Assembly: GCF_001613045.1 (NCBI RefSeq)
Contig: NZ_BDBP01000031.1
Coordinates: 34,102-98,101, forward strand
Length of the DNA: 64,000 bases
Origin: Nocardia lijiangensis NBRC 108240
GTDB lineage: Bacteria > Actinomycetota > Actinomycetes > Mycobacteriales > Mycobacteriaceae
Direction: 5' to 3'
In this document: positions 9,198 through 16,836 of the stretch, piece by piece
How positions within the stretch are numbered: position 1 is the first letter of the stretch
Layout: each line of letters begins with the position of its first letter
Notes under the pieces: model-generated
Told to the model about the DNA's origin: nothing
The model's input: only the letters and a program-made list of their open reading frames with translations
Databases searched by the model: none
Translations under genes and position numbers: made by a program

Positions 9198-10868
9198 TCA
9201 GCCGCGGGCGGCCTTGAGCAGGTCCTCGCGGGTGGTGAACTTGACGCGCGGACGGCCCGCGGCCTTGCCCGCCGTCTTCTCCGCCTGATCGATGGACTTC
9301 CAGCCCTCGCGATCGACGAGGTCGGCCTGCCGCTGCGCGATCAGCGCCTTCAGCGCACCCCGATCGCCTTGCGGCGCGGCGAGTTTGCCCGTGGTGAAGT
9401 CGGCGATGAGCTGCTCGACGGTCTCCTCGGAGTCGGTGCGGTTCGAGCCGATGACCCCGCGCGGCCCGCGCTTGATCCAGCCGCTGACGTACACGCCGGG
9501 CACCGGAACGCCGTCCGCACCGAGCACCCGGCCGTGCTCGTTGGGCACCACGGCGCGGCGCTCGTCGAACGGCAGGCCGGCGACCGGCTCGCCGCGGTAA
9601 CCGATGGAGCGCAGCACCAGCGCGGCGTCCAGCCGGTCGGTGCGATCGGTCGCGCGCGCGACCAGCTGACCGCCCTCCTCGACCAGTTCGTTGTGCACGA
9701 ACTCGATGCCCTCGACGTGGTCGGCGCCGGTGAGCGCGGTCGGCGAGGCCAAGTAGCGGAACACGATCCGCTTGTTGGCCGGGTCGCGACGACCCGCGGC
9801 GTACTCCTCGGCGAGGGTGTACTTCAGCTGGAGCGAGGGCTCCACGTCCGGGTCGTCCAGCAGCGCGCGAGAAGCCGGGTCGAGTTCGAGCTCGGCCTCG
9901 TCGACGATCACGTCGACACCCTTCAGGTGGGTGAGCGCGAGGAACTCCGGCGAGGTGTAGGCCGCCTGCAGCGGGCCGCGCCTGCCGAGCACCACGACCT
10001 CGCGGATGTTGCTGCGGCGCAAGGCGTCCAGCGCGTGATCGGCGATGTCGGTCTTGGCGAGTTCGTCGGGGCCGACGGTGAGCACCCGCGCCACGTCCAG
10101 TGCGACGTTGCCGTTGCCGACGATCACGGCCCGCTCGCCGGACAGGTCGAACTGCCGGTCGGCGTAATCGGGATGGCCGTTGTACCAGGCGACGAACTCG
10201 GTGGCCGAGTGGCTGCCTGGCAGCTCCTCGCCGGGAATGTTCATGTGACGGTCGCTGGCCGCGCCGACCGCGTAGATCACCGCGTGGTGGTGCCCGAGCA
10301 GCTCCTCGTGCGAGATGTGCGTGCCCACCTCGACGTTCAGGTAGTACTGCAGGGTCTCGCGGCGGAACGCGGACTCGAACATGCCCGAAACCGTCTTGGT
10401 CCCGGGATGATCGGGGGCGACGCCCGCGCGCACCAGACCCCACGGTGTCGGCAGCCGGTCGAACATCTCGACCTCGGCATCGCAGCGGCGCAACAGTTCG
10501 TCGGCCGCGTAGCAGGCCGCGGGCCCGGCGCCGACGATCGCCACGCGCAGCGTGCCGAGCTCTTTCGGCGGCCGCTGCGGCGTCACGATCGGGTCGAAGT
10601 TGGATTCGAGCGGATGCCGTTCGAAGTAGGCGGCGTTGATGTCGCGGAATCGCGCGAGCGAGGCCGTCAGATCGTCCTCGGGGAAGATGGCGTCCACCGG
10701 GCACGCGTCCACACAGGCACCGCAGTCGATACAGGTGTCCGGGTCGATGTAGAGCATTTCGGTCGTCGCGAACTCCGGCTGGTCCGGCGTGGGACGAATG
10801 CAGTCGACCGGGCACTCGGAGACGCAGCTGGCGTCGTTGCAACAACGCTGCGTGATTACGTAGGCCAT
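9198..10868 (-). CDS. fprB: Ferredoxin--NADP+ reductase with N-terminal 7Fe ferredoxin domain
   Basis: The 556-residue protein is a natural fusion. Residues 1-70 form a 7Fe-type ferredoxin (CxxxxCxxxCP in NDASCVSECP, then CIDCGACVDACP). The rest is an adrenodoxin-reductase-like flavoprotein with an FAD loop VAIVGAGPAACYAA and NADP loop VIVGNGNVALDVAR. It shuttles electrons between NADP(H) and ferredoxins or P450 systems, as FprB does in mycobacteria. The C-terminus ends in a Lys/Arg-rich stretch. It is divergent from the SixA-type gene across 192 bases. Confidence 0.93.
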   Translation of the reverse strand: MAYVITQRCCNDASCVSECPVDCIRPTPDQPEFATTEMLYIDPDTCIDCGACVDACPVDAIFPEDDLTASLARFRDINAAYFERHPLESNFDPIVTPQRPPKELGTLRVAIVGAGPAACYAADELLRRCDAEVEMFDRLPTPWGLVRAGVAPDHPGTKTVSGMFESAFRRETLQYYLNVEVGTHISHEELLGHHHAVIYAVGAASDRHMNIPGEELPGSHSATEFVAWYNGHPDYADRQFDLSGERAVIVGNGNVALDVARVLTVGPDELAKTDIADHALDALRRSNIREVVVLGRRGPLQAAYTSPEFLALTHLKGVDVIVDEAELELDPASRALLDDPDVEPSLQLKYTLAEEYAAGRRDPANKRIVFRYLASPTALTGADHVEGIEFVHNELVEEGGQLVARATDRTDRLDAALVLRSIGYRGEPVAGLPFDERRAVVPNEHGRVLGADGVPVPGVYVSGWIKRGPRGVIGSNRTDSEETVEQLIADFTTGKLAAPQGDRGALKALIAQRQADLVDREGWKSIDQAEKTAGKAAGRPRVKFTTREDLLKAARG

Positions 10869-11048
10869 AGTGTGCAGATCCTCGAAAATGTACGTGGGCT
10901 GGTGCCACCCTGGTGTTTGAGGTGGGCCGCGGTGTCACAGAGAGCGGATAGCGGAATGTGACGCCGCTTTCAGTGTGCCTCGAGAGTGGTGTACGCCTCT
11001 CCCCGGACTGCCTTCGTGCCTATCACACCCGCGTGACGGGCGGAGGCT

Positions 11049-11054
11049 TACGGT
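11049..11054 (+). promoter_or_regulatory. -10 box for a leaderless transcript of the SixA-type gene
   Basis: TACGGT (TAnnnT consensus) ends exactly six bases before ATG 11061, and there is no Shine-Dalgarno sequence. Transcription would start at the A of the start codon. Confidence 0.5.
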
Positions 11055-11060
11055 ATTGCC

Positions 11061-11552
11061 ATGGTGCGGACCCTCATCCTGATGCGGCACGGCAAGTCCA
11101 GTTATCCGGACGGTGTCGGCGATCACGAGCGCCCGCTCGCCCCGCGCGGGCTGCGGGAGGCCGGGCTGGCGGGCGAATGGCTGCGCACGACCCAGCCGCC
11201 GATCGATGCGGTGCGCTGCTCGACCGCGGTGCGGACCCGGGAAACCCTGGCCGCCACGGGCGTCACGGCGCCGGTCGTCTACGAGCGCGGCATCTACGAG
11301 GCCTCGCCGCGGACGCTCATCGAACTGATCCAGCTCAGCGACGACGACGTCGAGACCCTGCTGATGATCGGTCACGCACCCGGAATGCCGTGGACCGCAT
11401 GGGAACTGGCGGCCAATCGCACGTCGAACCAAGCCGTCGAGCTGAGCAGGAAGTTCCCCACGTCGGCGATGGCGGTGCTCGAATTCGACCGTCCGTGGGC
11501 CGATATCGACCCGGGAACCGGCGAACTCGTGCGCTTCCACATCCCCCGCTGA
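11061..11552 (+). CDS. SixA-type histidine phosphatase family protein
   Basis: The 163-residue protein carries the phosphoglycerate-mutase-superfamily RHG motif at its start (LILMRHGKSSYPD), a STAVRTRET segment, and the second histidine in MIGHAPGMP. Its length and layout match SixA-like phosphohistidine phosphatases and related small-molecule phosphatases. The natural substrate in actinobacteria is not established. It lies convergent, 29 bases apart, to a small membrane protein gene. Confidence 0.85.
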   Translation: MVRTLILMRHGKSSYPDGVGDHERPLAPRGLREAGLAGEWLRTTQPPIDAVRCSTAVRTRETLAATGVTAPVVYERGIYEASPRTLIELIQLSDDDVETLLMIGHAPGMPWTAWELAANRTSNQAVELSRKFPTSAMAVLEFDRPWADIDPGTGELVRFHIPR

Positions 11553-11581
11553 GGCGGGTCGCGCGCACCGAGCAGCTCGGC

Positions 11582-11782
11582 TCAGCGCAGCAGTTTGCCG
11601 CCCACCACAACGCCGACGCCGAGCAGGATCAGCAGCAGAAACGCGACGAATCCGTTTGTCAGCCACCAGACCACGCCGAGCGCGACGACGAACGGCGCCA
11701 CCGCGATCGCGGTGATCACGGGACTCTCTTTGACCGTGGCCCAGGCCGATCGGGCCCGGACACGGTCGATTTCCTTGGGCAT
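11582..11782 (-). CDS. Small two-helix membrane protein, unknown function
   Basis: The 66-residue product starts MPKEIDRVRARSAWATVKESP, then has two hydrophobic segments, VITAIAVAPFVVALGVVWWL and FVAFLLLILLGVGVVV, separated by a short polar turn, and ends GGKLLR. The topology is a hairpin with both ends probably cytoplasmic. ATG 11782 was preferred to an upstream start because the earlier extension is basic and unlike a membrane leader. I do not recognise a named family. Confidence 0.6.
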   Translation of the reverse strand: MPKEIDRVRARSAWATVKESPVITAIAVAPFVVALGVVWWLTNGFVAFLLLILLGVGVVVGGKLLR

Positions 11783-11868
11783 GCCACCAGGGTAGGCCCG
11801 TTTCCGCCCGACGGCCCGGGACCTGCGATATCGGCGCACGTGTCGGTGCGCGGTGGGATGCTGACCCG

Positions 11869-12237
11869 ATGGATTGGAAAATCGAACTCGTCGCCATCCC
11901 GGTCACCGATGTCGATCGGGCCAAGGATTTCTACACCCGCATCGGCTTCAACGCCGACCACGACCATTCGCCCAGCGAGGACATCCGCTTCGTGCAGCTG
12001 ACGCCGCCGGGCTCGGGATGTTCGATCTGTATCGGGCGGGGCATCACCGAGGCGGCCCCCGGCAGCGTCGAGGGCATGCAGATGGTGGTCTCCAGCGCCG
12101 AGAAGGCCTACCAGCAGCTGATCGAGGCGGGCGTGGACGCCACCCCGGTCAAGGACATGGGCTGGGGGCTGTTCACCTTCTTCAGCGATCCCGACGGCAA
12201 CAAGTGGGCCGTTCAGGAATTGCCGAAGTACAACTGA
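11869..12237 (+). CDS. Glyoxalase/VOC family protein
   Basis: The 122-residue protein has one VOC module of two beta-alpha-beta-beta-beta units: IPVTDVDRAKDFYTRIGF at the start and TFFSDPDGNKWAVQELP at the end. A metal-ligand set is not fully evident, so it could be an enzyme (isomerase, dioxygenase, lyase) or a small-molecule binder. It stands alone between the small membrane protein and the MerR regulator. A weak GATGCT lies six bases before its ATG, suggesting a leaderless mRNA. Confidence 0.8.
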   Translation: MDWKIELVAIPVTDVDRAKDFYTRIGFNADHDHSPSEDIRFVQLTPPGSGCSICIGRGITEAAPGSVEGMQMVVSSAEKAYQQLIEAGVDATPVKDMGWGLFTFFSDPDGNKWAVQELPKYN

Positions 12238-12307
12238 TCCCCCTCGCCCCGCGCGTTGGACCTTCGCATCGAGTGACGAGCGCCTCCCGCTGTTGGCACA
12301 ATCGGAC

Positions 12308-12338
12308 TTGCTTGGAGTGCACTCCAGGTGACTAGCGT
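12308..12338 (+). promoter_or_regulatory. MerR-type promoter with 19-bp spacer and operator palindrome
   Basis: A -35-like TTGCTT (12308-12313) and a -10-like TAGCGT (12333-12338) are separated by 19 bp, longer than normal and characteristic of MerR-activated promoters. Inside the spacer is the perfect 14-bp palindrome TGGAGTGCACTCCA (12313-12326). It lies 31 bases before the MerR start and presumably drives the merR-aldo/keto reductase operon. Confidence 0.78.
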
Positions 12339-12368
12339 CGTCCGTGTTCGACGAGAGGGGCGAGTTCC

Positions 12369-12851
12369 GTGAACGAGCGTCAGCTGGGCGGAGTCGTGAC
12401 CGCAACGGCCCGTCACAACGGTGACAGCGAACGGGAGCGGCCGAGGTACTCGATCGGCGAGGCCGCGGAGCGATCGGGCCTGAGCCGCGACACGCTGCGC
12501 TGGTACGAGCGGATCGGGCTGATGAATTACATCGGCCGCGACCACGCAGGCAAGCGCCGGTTCAGCGACCGGGATCTGGAATGGCTCGAGCTGATCGGCA
12601 GGCTTCGCACCACCGGCATGTCGGTCGCCGACATGCTCCGCTACGCGGAACTGGTGCGCGCCGGTGCGTCCACCTTCCCGGAGCGGCTCGCGATGTTCCG
12701 CGATACCCGCGCCGAGGTACTCGCCAAGATCGCCGAACTGCAGCAGACCGTCGCCGTGCTGGATCACAAGATCGCCTTCTACGAAGGCAAATCCACCGCG
12801 ATCCGGCCGGCCGCGCTCACCACGCACGACAGCGAAGGGATCAAGGCATGA
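12369..12851 (+). CDS. MerR family transcriptional activator
   Basis: The 160-residue protein has a 25-residue N-terminal extension, then the MerR HTH (YSIGEAAERSGLSRDTLRWYERIGLM) and wing (RRFSDRDLEWLELIGRLRTTGMSVADM), and a coiled-coil dimerisation helix to about residue 140. No cysteines occur in the effector region, so metal sensing is unlikely; it resembles AdhR-type regulators that respond to aldehydes or electrophiles. It overlaps the downstream aldo/keto reductase by four bases (ATGA) and its own promoter carries a typical operator, which implies autoregulated control of the enzyme. Confidence 0.9.
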   Translation: MNERQLGGVVTATARHNGDSERERPRYSIGEAAERSGLSRDTLRWYERIGLMNYIGRDHAGKRRFSDRDLEWLELIGRLRTTGMSVADMLRYAELVRAGASTFPERLAMFRDTRAEVLAKIAELQQTVAVLDHKIAFYEGKSTAIRPAALTTHDSEGIKA

Positions 12852-13867
12852 CCACCACCGATACGCTCCCCACCAGCACGCTGGGCGCCGACGGCATCCG
12901 GGTCGGAACGCAGGGCCTGGGTTGCATGGGCATGAGCGAGTTCTACGGCCAGTCCGATCTCACCGAGTCGCGGGCAACCCTGGACCGGGCGCTGGAACTC
13001 GGCGTCACCCTGTTCGACACGGCCGACGTCTACGGCTCGGGCCACAACGAGGAATTGCTCTCCGATTTCGTGCGGGCCAACCGTGATCGGGTGGTGCTTG
13101 CCACCAAGTTCGGCATCGTCCGCAAGGCCGACGACCCCACCTACCGCGGCATCGACAACTCCCCCGAATACATCCGCGCCTCGGTGGACGCCAGTCTGCG
13201 CAGGCTGGGCATCGACGTCATCGACCTCTACTACATGCACCGCCGCGATGTGCGGGTGCCGATCGAGGAAACGGTCGGCGTCATGGCCGAACTCGTCGCG
13301 GCGGGCAAGGTGCGGGCGCTCGGGCTCTCCGAGGTGACCGGCGCGGAGCTGCGCGCGGCGCACGCGGTGCATCCGATCGCCGCGGTGCAGTCGGAGTGGT
13401 CGCTGTTCTCCAGGGACGTGGAGAACACCGCGGTCCCCGCCGCCGCCGGACTCGGCGTCGCCTTCGTGCCGTATTCGCCGCTCGGCCGCGGCTTCCTGAC
13501 CGGATCGTTCGCGGCGGCGGGAGAGCTGGCCGACGCGAACGACTTCCGCAAGGCGATGCCGCGCTTCACCGGCGACAACGCGGCCCGCAACGTCGAACTG
13601 CTCGCCCCGGTGCGCGCCATCGCCGAGGCCCGCGGCGTGACGCCCGCGCAGATCGCGCTGGCCTGGGTGCACAGCAGGGCGGCCGCGCACGGGCTGCCGG
13701 TGGTTCCGATTCCTGGCACCCGCAGCCGCAAGCGGCTGGCCGAGAACGTGGCCGCCGCAACGCTCACGCTGTCCGCCGACGAGCTCGCGACGCTCGAGCC
13801 GATCGCGGCGCAGGTGGCCGGAAGCCGGTATGCGGACATGACTTTCACCTCCGCCGGGCGGGAGTGA
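12848..13867 (+). CDS. Aldo/keto reductase (AKR13-like)
   Basis: The 339-residue TIM-barrel reductase shows the catalytic tetrad context: Asp in LFDTADVYG, Tyr in VYGSGHNE, Lys in VLATKFG and His in YYMHRRD. The C-terminal NADPH-binding segment is PIPGTRSRKRLAENVAA. It reduces aldehydes or ketones with NADPH. It starts inside the MerR stop codon (ATGA), so the regulator and enzyme are coupled and the enzyme is probably induced by an aldehyde-type signal. Confidence 0.92.
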   Translation: MTTTDTLPTSTLGADGIRVGTQGLGCMGMSEFYGQSDLTESRATLDRALELGVTLFDTADVYGSGHNEELLSDFVRANRDRVVLATKFGIVRKADDPTYRGIDNSPEYIRASVDASLRRLGIDVIDLYYMHRRDVRVPIEETVGVMAELVAAGKVRALGLSEVTGAELRAAHAVHPIAAVQSEWSLFSRDVENTAVPAAAGLGVAFVPYSPLGRGFLTGSFAAAGELADANDFRKAMPRFTGDNAARNVELLAPVRAIAEARGVTPAQIALAWVHSRAAAHGLPVVPIPGTRSRKRLAENVAAATLTLSADELATLEPIAAQVAGSRYADMTFTSAGRE

Positions 13868-13881
13868 GTCGCACGCCCCGT

Positions 13882-13912
13882 GTCGCCCGGCCCGAGATCC
13901 GGGCCGGGCGAC
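13882..13912 (+). terminator. Intrinsic terminator after the aldo/keto reductase gene
   Basis: A perfect 13-bp stem (GTCGCCCGGCCCG with its complement) closes a five-base loop, 14 bases after the stop of the reductase gene. There is no U run. Confidence 0.72.
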
Positions 13913-14003
13913 AACTCGTTCCGAGCGATGCACAGGCTGACGGGCGAGAGCCCCGCCTCACATAGGGTGACATGTCAACCAATTGCGACTAAGATCCGTT
14001 CTC

Positions 14004-14786
14004 ATGAACCTCGAGAATCGGGTGTGGGTCGACAAGCAGACACCCGTCGCCTACCGCGCCCTGCTCGCCACGGCGAAAGAGGTCAGGTCCGCGGCCGAGG
14101 CGGCCGGGCTCGACCGCAGGCTCGTCGAGCTGGTCAATCTCCGGGTTTCCCAGCTGAACGGCTGCTCGCACTGCCTGGACGTGCACTACCGCGCCGCGCT
14201 GCGGGCGGGCGCCACCGAGCAGGAGATCGCGGTACTGCCCGCCTGGCGCCGGGGCGGGCCGTTCTCGCCGCGAGATCGGGCCGCACTCGCCCTCGCCGAG
14301 GTCACCGCCGTTTTGCCGGATGAGGCGACGCTCGAGCGTGAGTACGCTCTGGCACGAGAGCATTTGTCCGATGACCAGATGTCGGTAGTCGTCTGGGTCG
14401 CCACCACGATCGGCGCGTTCAACCGCGTGTCGATCATGAGCAAGCACCCGGTTCGGGCGCACAAGGAGGAGGCAGCCATGACCGAGCTCGCGGAGACCAA
14501 GGTCGCACGCAATGCCGAGCAGAACCGCTACGAGGTCTACTACGGCGGCGAACTGGCGGGCTTCACCGAATACATCGAGCGCGACAACGACACCGACTTC
14601 GTGCACACCGAGATCGACAAGGCCTTCGGCGGCAAGGGCCTGGGCACGGTGCTCGCCAAGGAGGCACTCGACGACGTGATCGCGCGCGGGCGCACCATCA
14701 CCGCGCACTGCCCGTTCATCAAGGCCTTCGTCGACAAGCACCCGGAGTACGACCCGCACGTGGTCGGCAAGGGCATCCAGCGATGA
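14004..14786 (+). CDS. Carboxymuconolactone decarboxylase (AhpD-like) domain fused in frame to a GNAT acetyltransferase domain
   Basis: The open frame runs 260 residues without a stop through two domains usually found as separate proteins. Residues 1-150 are an AhpD/CMD helical domain with the NGCSHCLDVH redox motif (CxxC plus His). From Met159 on is a small YidJ-type GNAT (RYEVYYGGELAGFTEYIERD, FGGKGLGTVLAKEALDDV, PFIKAFVDKHPEY) of 102 residues. A strong AAGGAGGAGG lies just before the internal ATG at 14478. So the GNAT may be made alone, as a fusion, or both. No stop separates them, which is unusual. The GNAT substrate is unknown. Confidence 0.85.
   Translation: MNLENRVWVDKQTPVAYRALLATAKEVRSAAEAAGLDRRLVELVNLRVSQLNGCSHCLDVHYRAALRAGATEQEIAVLPAWRRGGPFSPRDRAALALAEVTAVLPDEATLEREYALAREHLSDDQMSVVVWVATTIGAFNRVSIMSKHPVRAHKEEAAMTELAETKVARNAEQNRYEVYYGGELAGFTEYIERDNDTDFVHTEIDKAFGGKGLGTVLAKEALDDVIARGRTITAHCPFIKAFVDKHPEYDPHVVGKGIQR
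14463..14472 (+). promoter_or_regulatory. Strong internal ribosome-binding site before the GNAT domain
   Basis: AAGGAGGAGG ends five bases before an in-frame ATG (14478) inside the fused ORF. It is close to an ideal Shine-Dalgarno sequence and would allow independent translation of the 102-residue GNAT domain. Confidence 0.75.
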
Positions 14787-14817
14787 ACGCGCGCCACGTT
14801 TCGAGCGCGGGAGAGGC

Positions 14818-15813
14818 ATGTCGGTGAGCGATCTCGATCCGCATCCCGCGGAATCGGTGTGCGAACCGGCGCCGGGCCCCGGCCCGGTCACCGAGCTCTA
14901 CCCGGCGCGCGAGGTGCCGCTGGGCGGCGTGCGCGGCGTCTTCGTGGAACGGGTGCTGCCGCAACGGGATCTGCCGACGGTGGGCGCCTGGTGCTTCCTC
15001 GATCGCTTCGGCTCCCCCACGGTCACCAAGACCGGCGCGCCGCCGGATATCGACCCGCACCCGCACATCGGCCTTCAGACGGTGACCTGGCCGTTCGAGG
15101 GCCGCATCCGGCATCGGGATTCGGTGGGTTCGGATGTGGAGATCAACCCCGGTCAGCTGAACCTGATGACCTCCGGTCGCGGCATCGCGCATTCCGAATA
15201 CGCCGATGCCGACGCCCCGGCGGGCCACGGCCTGCAACTGTGGATCGCACTGCCCGGCCATCGCGCCGCGGTCGACCCGCATTTCGAGCAGCATCGCGAC
15301 CTGCCGGTCTACGAGGCCGACGGTGTGCGCGCCATCGTGCTGATCGGTTCGTTCGCGGGGCTGACCTCGCCCGCCATGGCCTACACCCCGATCGTCGGCG
15401 CCGATGTGCGGATCGATCCCGGCGCCGAGATCGCCATTCCGCTGAACCCGGCCTTCGAGCACGCGCTGCTGGTGATCGAGGGCGAGGTGACCGCCGCAGG
15501 CACCGAGGTGAAGCCGGGACCGCTGCTCTACCTCGGCTCCGACCGGGCGGAGCTGCGGCTGGCCAGCGGCACCGGGGCGCATTTCGCGCTGATCGGCGGC
15601 GAGCCGTTCGGCGAGGAGCTCGTGATGTGGTGGAACTTCGTGGGGCGCAGCCACGAAGAGATCGTCGCGGCTCGCGAGGATTGGGAGAACCGTCGTGTCG
15701 AGCGATTCGCCGACATCGCCGGTCACACGCCCGACCAGCGCATCCCCGCGCCGCCGTTGCCTCCGCTGCACCTGAAGCCGCGCAAGCGGCGCATCGGCAT
15801 GGATCGTTCCTGA
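14818..15813 (+). CDS. Pirin family protein
   Basis: The 331-residue bicupin has the pirin N-terminal metal site in DPHPHIGLQTVTWPFEG and a downstream SGRGIAHSE motif that provides the remaining ligands. The C-terminal cupin (residues about 190-290) has lost clear metal ligands, as in other pirins. Bacterial pirins include quercetin dioxygenases and enzyme modulators; the role here is open. ATG 14818 follows GGGAGAGG. It is 31 bases after the CMD-GNAT gene and probably shares its transcript. Confidence 0.9.
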   Translation: MSVSDLDPHPAESVCEPAPGPGPVTELYPAREVPLGGVRGVFVERVLPQRDLPTVGAWCFLDRFGSPTVTKTGAPPDIDPHPHIGLQTVTWPFEGRIRHRDSVGSDVEINPGQLNLMTSGRGIAHSEYADADAPAGHGLQLWIALPGHRAAVDPHFEQHRDLPVYEADGVRAIVLIGSFAGLTSPAMAYTPIVGADVRIDPGAEIAIPLNPAFEHALLVIEGEVTAAGTEVKPGPLLYLGSDRAELRLASGTGAHFALIGGEPFGEELVMWWNFVGRSHEEIVAAREDWENRRVERFADIAGHTPDQRIPAPPLPPLHLKPRKRRIGMDRS

Positions 15814-15869
15814 ATCACGGTCCGGCCCGGGACTTTCCGTCGGCGCCGAAGAGGAATTCGACCCGGTTC

Positions 15870-15893
15870 GGCCCCCGCTCGATCGCGGGGGCC
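15870..15893. terminator. Bidirectional terminator hairpin
   Basis: GGCCCCCGC and GCGGGGGCC form a perfect 9-bp stem with a TCGATC loop between the convergent pirin and SRPBCC genes. Confidence 0.68.
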
Positions 15894-15904
15894 GCGGGCC
15901 CGGC

Positions 15905-16384
15905 TCAGGCGGACTTGGCGAGCAGGTCGTCCAACGCCCGGTAGCTGGCGTTGAGCCCTTCGGACATCCCTGCCTGCAGCATGCCGTCGCGCTCCCCCGG
16001 CGTGTGGAACTGGCTGACGGTGACGACCTTGGTGCGGCCGTCGCCGAGATCGACGAAGGTGGTGGCGTCGATGGCGACGTGGGCGGGCATGCCGTCCCAT
16101 TCGAAGGACTGCACGATCCGCTCCTTCGGGGTGATCTCGCGGAACCTCCCTTCGAAACCGTGCGGGCCGCCCTCGGAGTGGTCGACGAAGCGGTAGTGGC
16201 CGCCCTTGCGGAACTCCCAGCGCTCCACGTCGAATCGATTGCCCTGGGCCCACCACTGGACCAGCAGTTCGATCCGGCTGTAGGCGTCCCACACCCGGTC
16301 CAGCGGGGCGTCGAAGATCCGCTCGATGTGGATCTCGCGGTCGACGGGGGTGGTGATATCGGCATCGCGGGTTGTCGTGCTCAT
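15905..16384 (-). CDS. SRPBCC (AHSA1/activator-of-Hsp90-like) family protein
   Basis: The 159-residue START/Bet v1-fold protein begins with a helix-grip pattern REIHIERIFDAPLDRVWDAYSRIELL, followed by WWAQGN, RFREITPKERIVQSFEWDG and a C-terminal helix GMSEGLNASYRALDDLL. Members bind hydrophobic ligands or act as stress-linked chaperone modulators. The ATG overlaps the stop of the upstream ArsR gene (ATGA), so the two form a regulator-ligand-binder operon common in actinobacteria. Function is otherwise unknown. Confidence 0.85.
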   Translation of the reverse strand: MSTTTRDADITTPVDREIHIERIFDAPLDRVWDAYSRIELLVQWWAQGNRFDVERWEFRKGGHYRFVDHSEGGPHGFEGRFREITPKERIVQSFEWDGMPAHVAIDATTFVDLGDGRTKVVTVSQFHTPGERDGMLQAGMSEGLNASYRALDDLLAKSA

Positions 16385-16713
16385 GTGCCTGGCTCCGTTC
16401 GTTCGAGGAATTCACCGAGACGGTCCATCCGGGCTTCCACCATTCGCCGATAACCCTGCAGCCACGCCACTTCGCGGTCGAAAACGTTCTCGCCGAGTCG
16501 GCAGTATCTGACCCGGCCCCGCTTCTCCGTGACGATCATGCCCGCATCCTCCAGCAGCCGGATGTGCTTCTTGATGCCGGTGAGGGTCATCTCGAAACGC
16601 TCGGCCAGCTCGGTGACTGTCGCGGGCCCGCGACCGAGATGCTCGAGGATCCCACGCCGGGTGGGGTCCGCCAGCGCCCCGAACGAGGCGTCGAGGAAGT
16701 CATACTGAACCAT
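16381..16713 (-). CDS. ArsR family transcriptional repressor
   Basis: The 110-residue winged-helix protein (LADPTRRGILEHLGRGPATVTELAERFEMTLTGIKKHIRLLEDAGMI then an RGRVRYCRL wing) belongs to the ArsR branch paired with SRPBCC proteins. The cysteine pairs of metal sensors are missing (a lone Cys sits in RYCRL), so metal response is unlikely. A perfect 24-bp palindrome lies over its own start codon, which implies tight autorepression of the operon. Confidence 0.9.
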   Translation of the reverse strand: MVQYDFLDASFGALADPTRRGILEHLGRGPATVTELAERFEMTLTGIKKHIRLLEDAGMIVTEKRGRVRYCRLGENVFDREVAWLQGYRRMVEARMDRLGEFLERTEPGT

Positions 16714-16725
16714 CAGGTTCAGTAT
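16702..16725 (-). promoter_or_regulatory. Operator palindrome over the ArsR start codon
   Basis: ATACTGAACC and GGTTCAGTAT are perfect inverted 10-bp arms around a 4-bp centre, covering the ArsR ATG (16711-16713). GATACT ends seven bases before the ATG and can serve as the -10 of a leaderless transcript, so a bound repressor would block the promoter. Confidence 0.75.
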
Positions 16726-16796
16726 CGCGAGCCCACGCGACCCGAGTCAAGGCCCGCGCGGAAATTCTGGACAAGCCGGGTTCGGACGGCTAAAAA

Positions 16797-16810
16797 TAGA
16801 ACACGTTTCA
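16797..16810 (+). promoter_or_regulatory. KstR-type box upstream of the thioesterase pseudogene
   Basis: TAGAACACGTTTCA fits the TnnAACnnGTTnnA consensus known for the cholesterol-catabolism repressor KstR in mycobacteria and rhodococci. It lies 26 bases before the thioesterase start. Related TetR-type regulators of acyl-CoA metabolism have similar sites, so the regulator is not certain. Confidence 0.55.
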
Positions 16811-16836
16811 GTCAAGTGCCTCGGCGGGAGTTCGGG

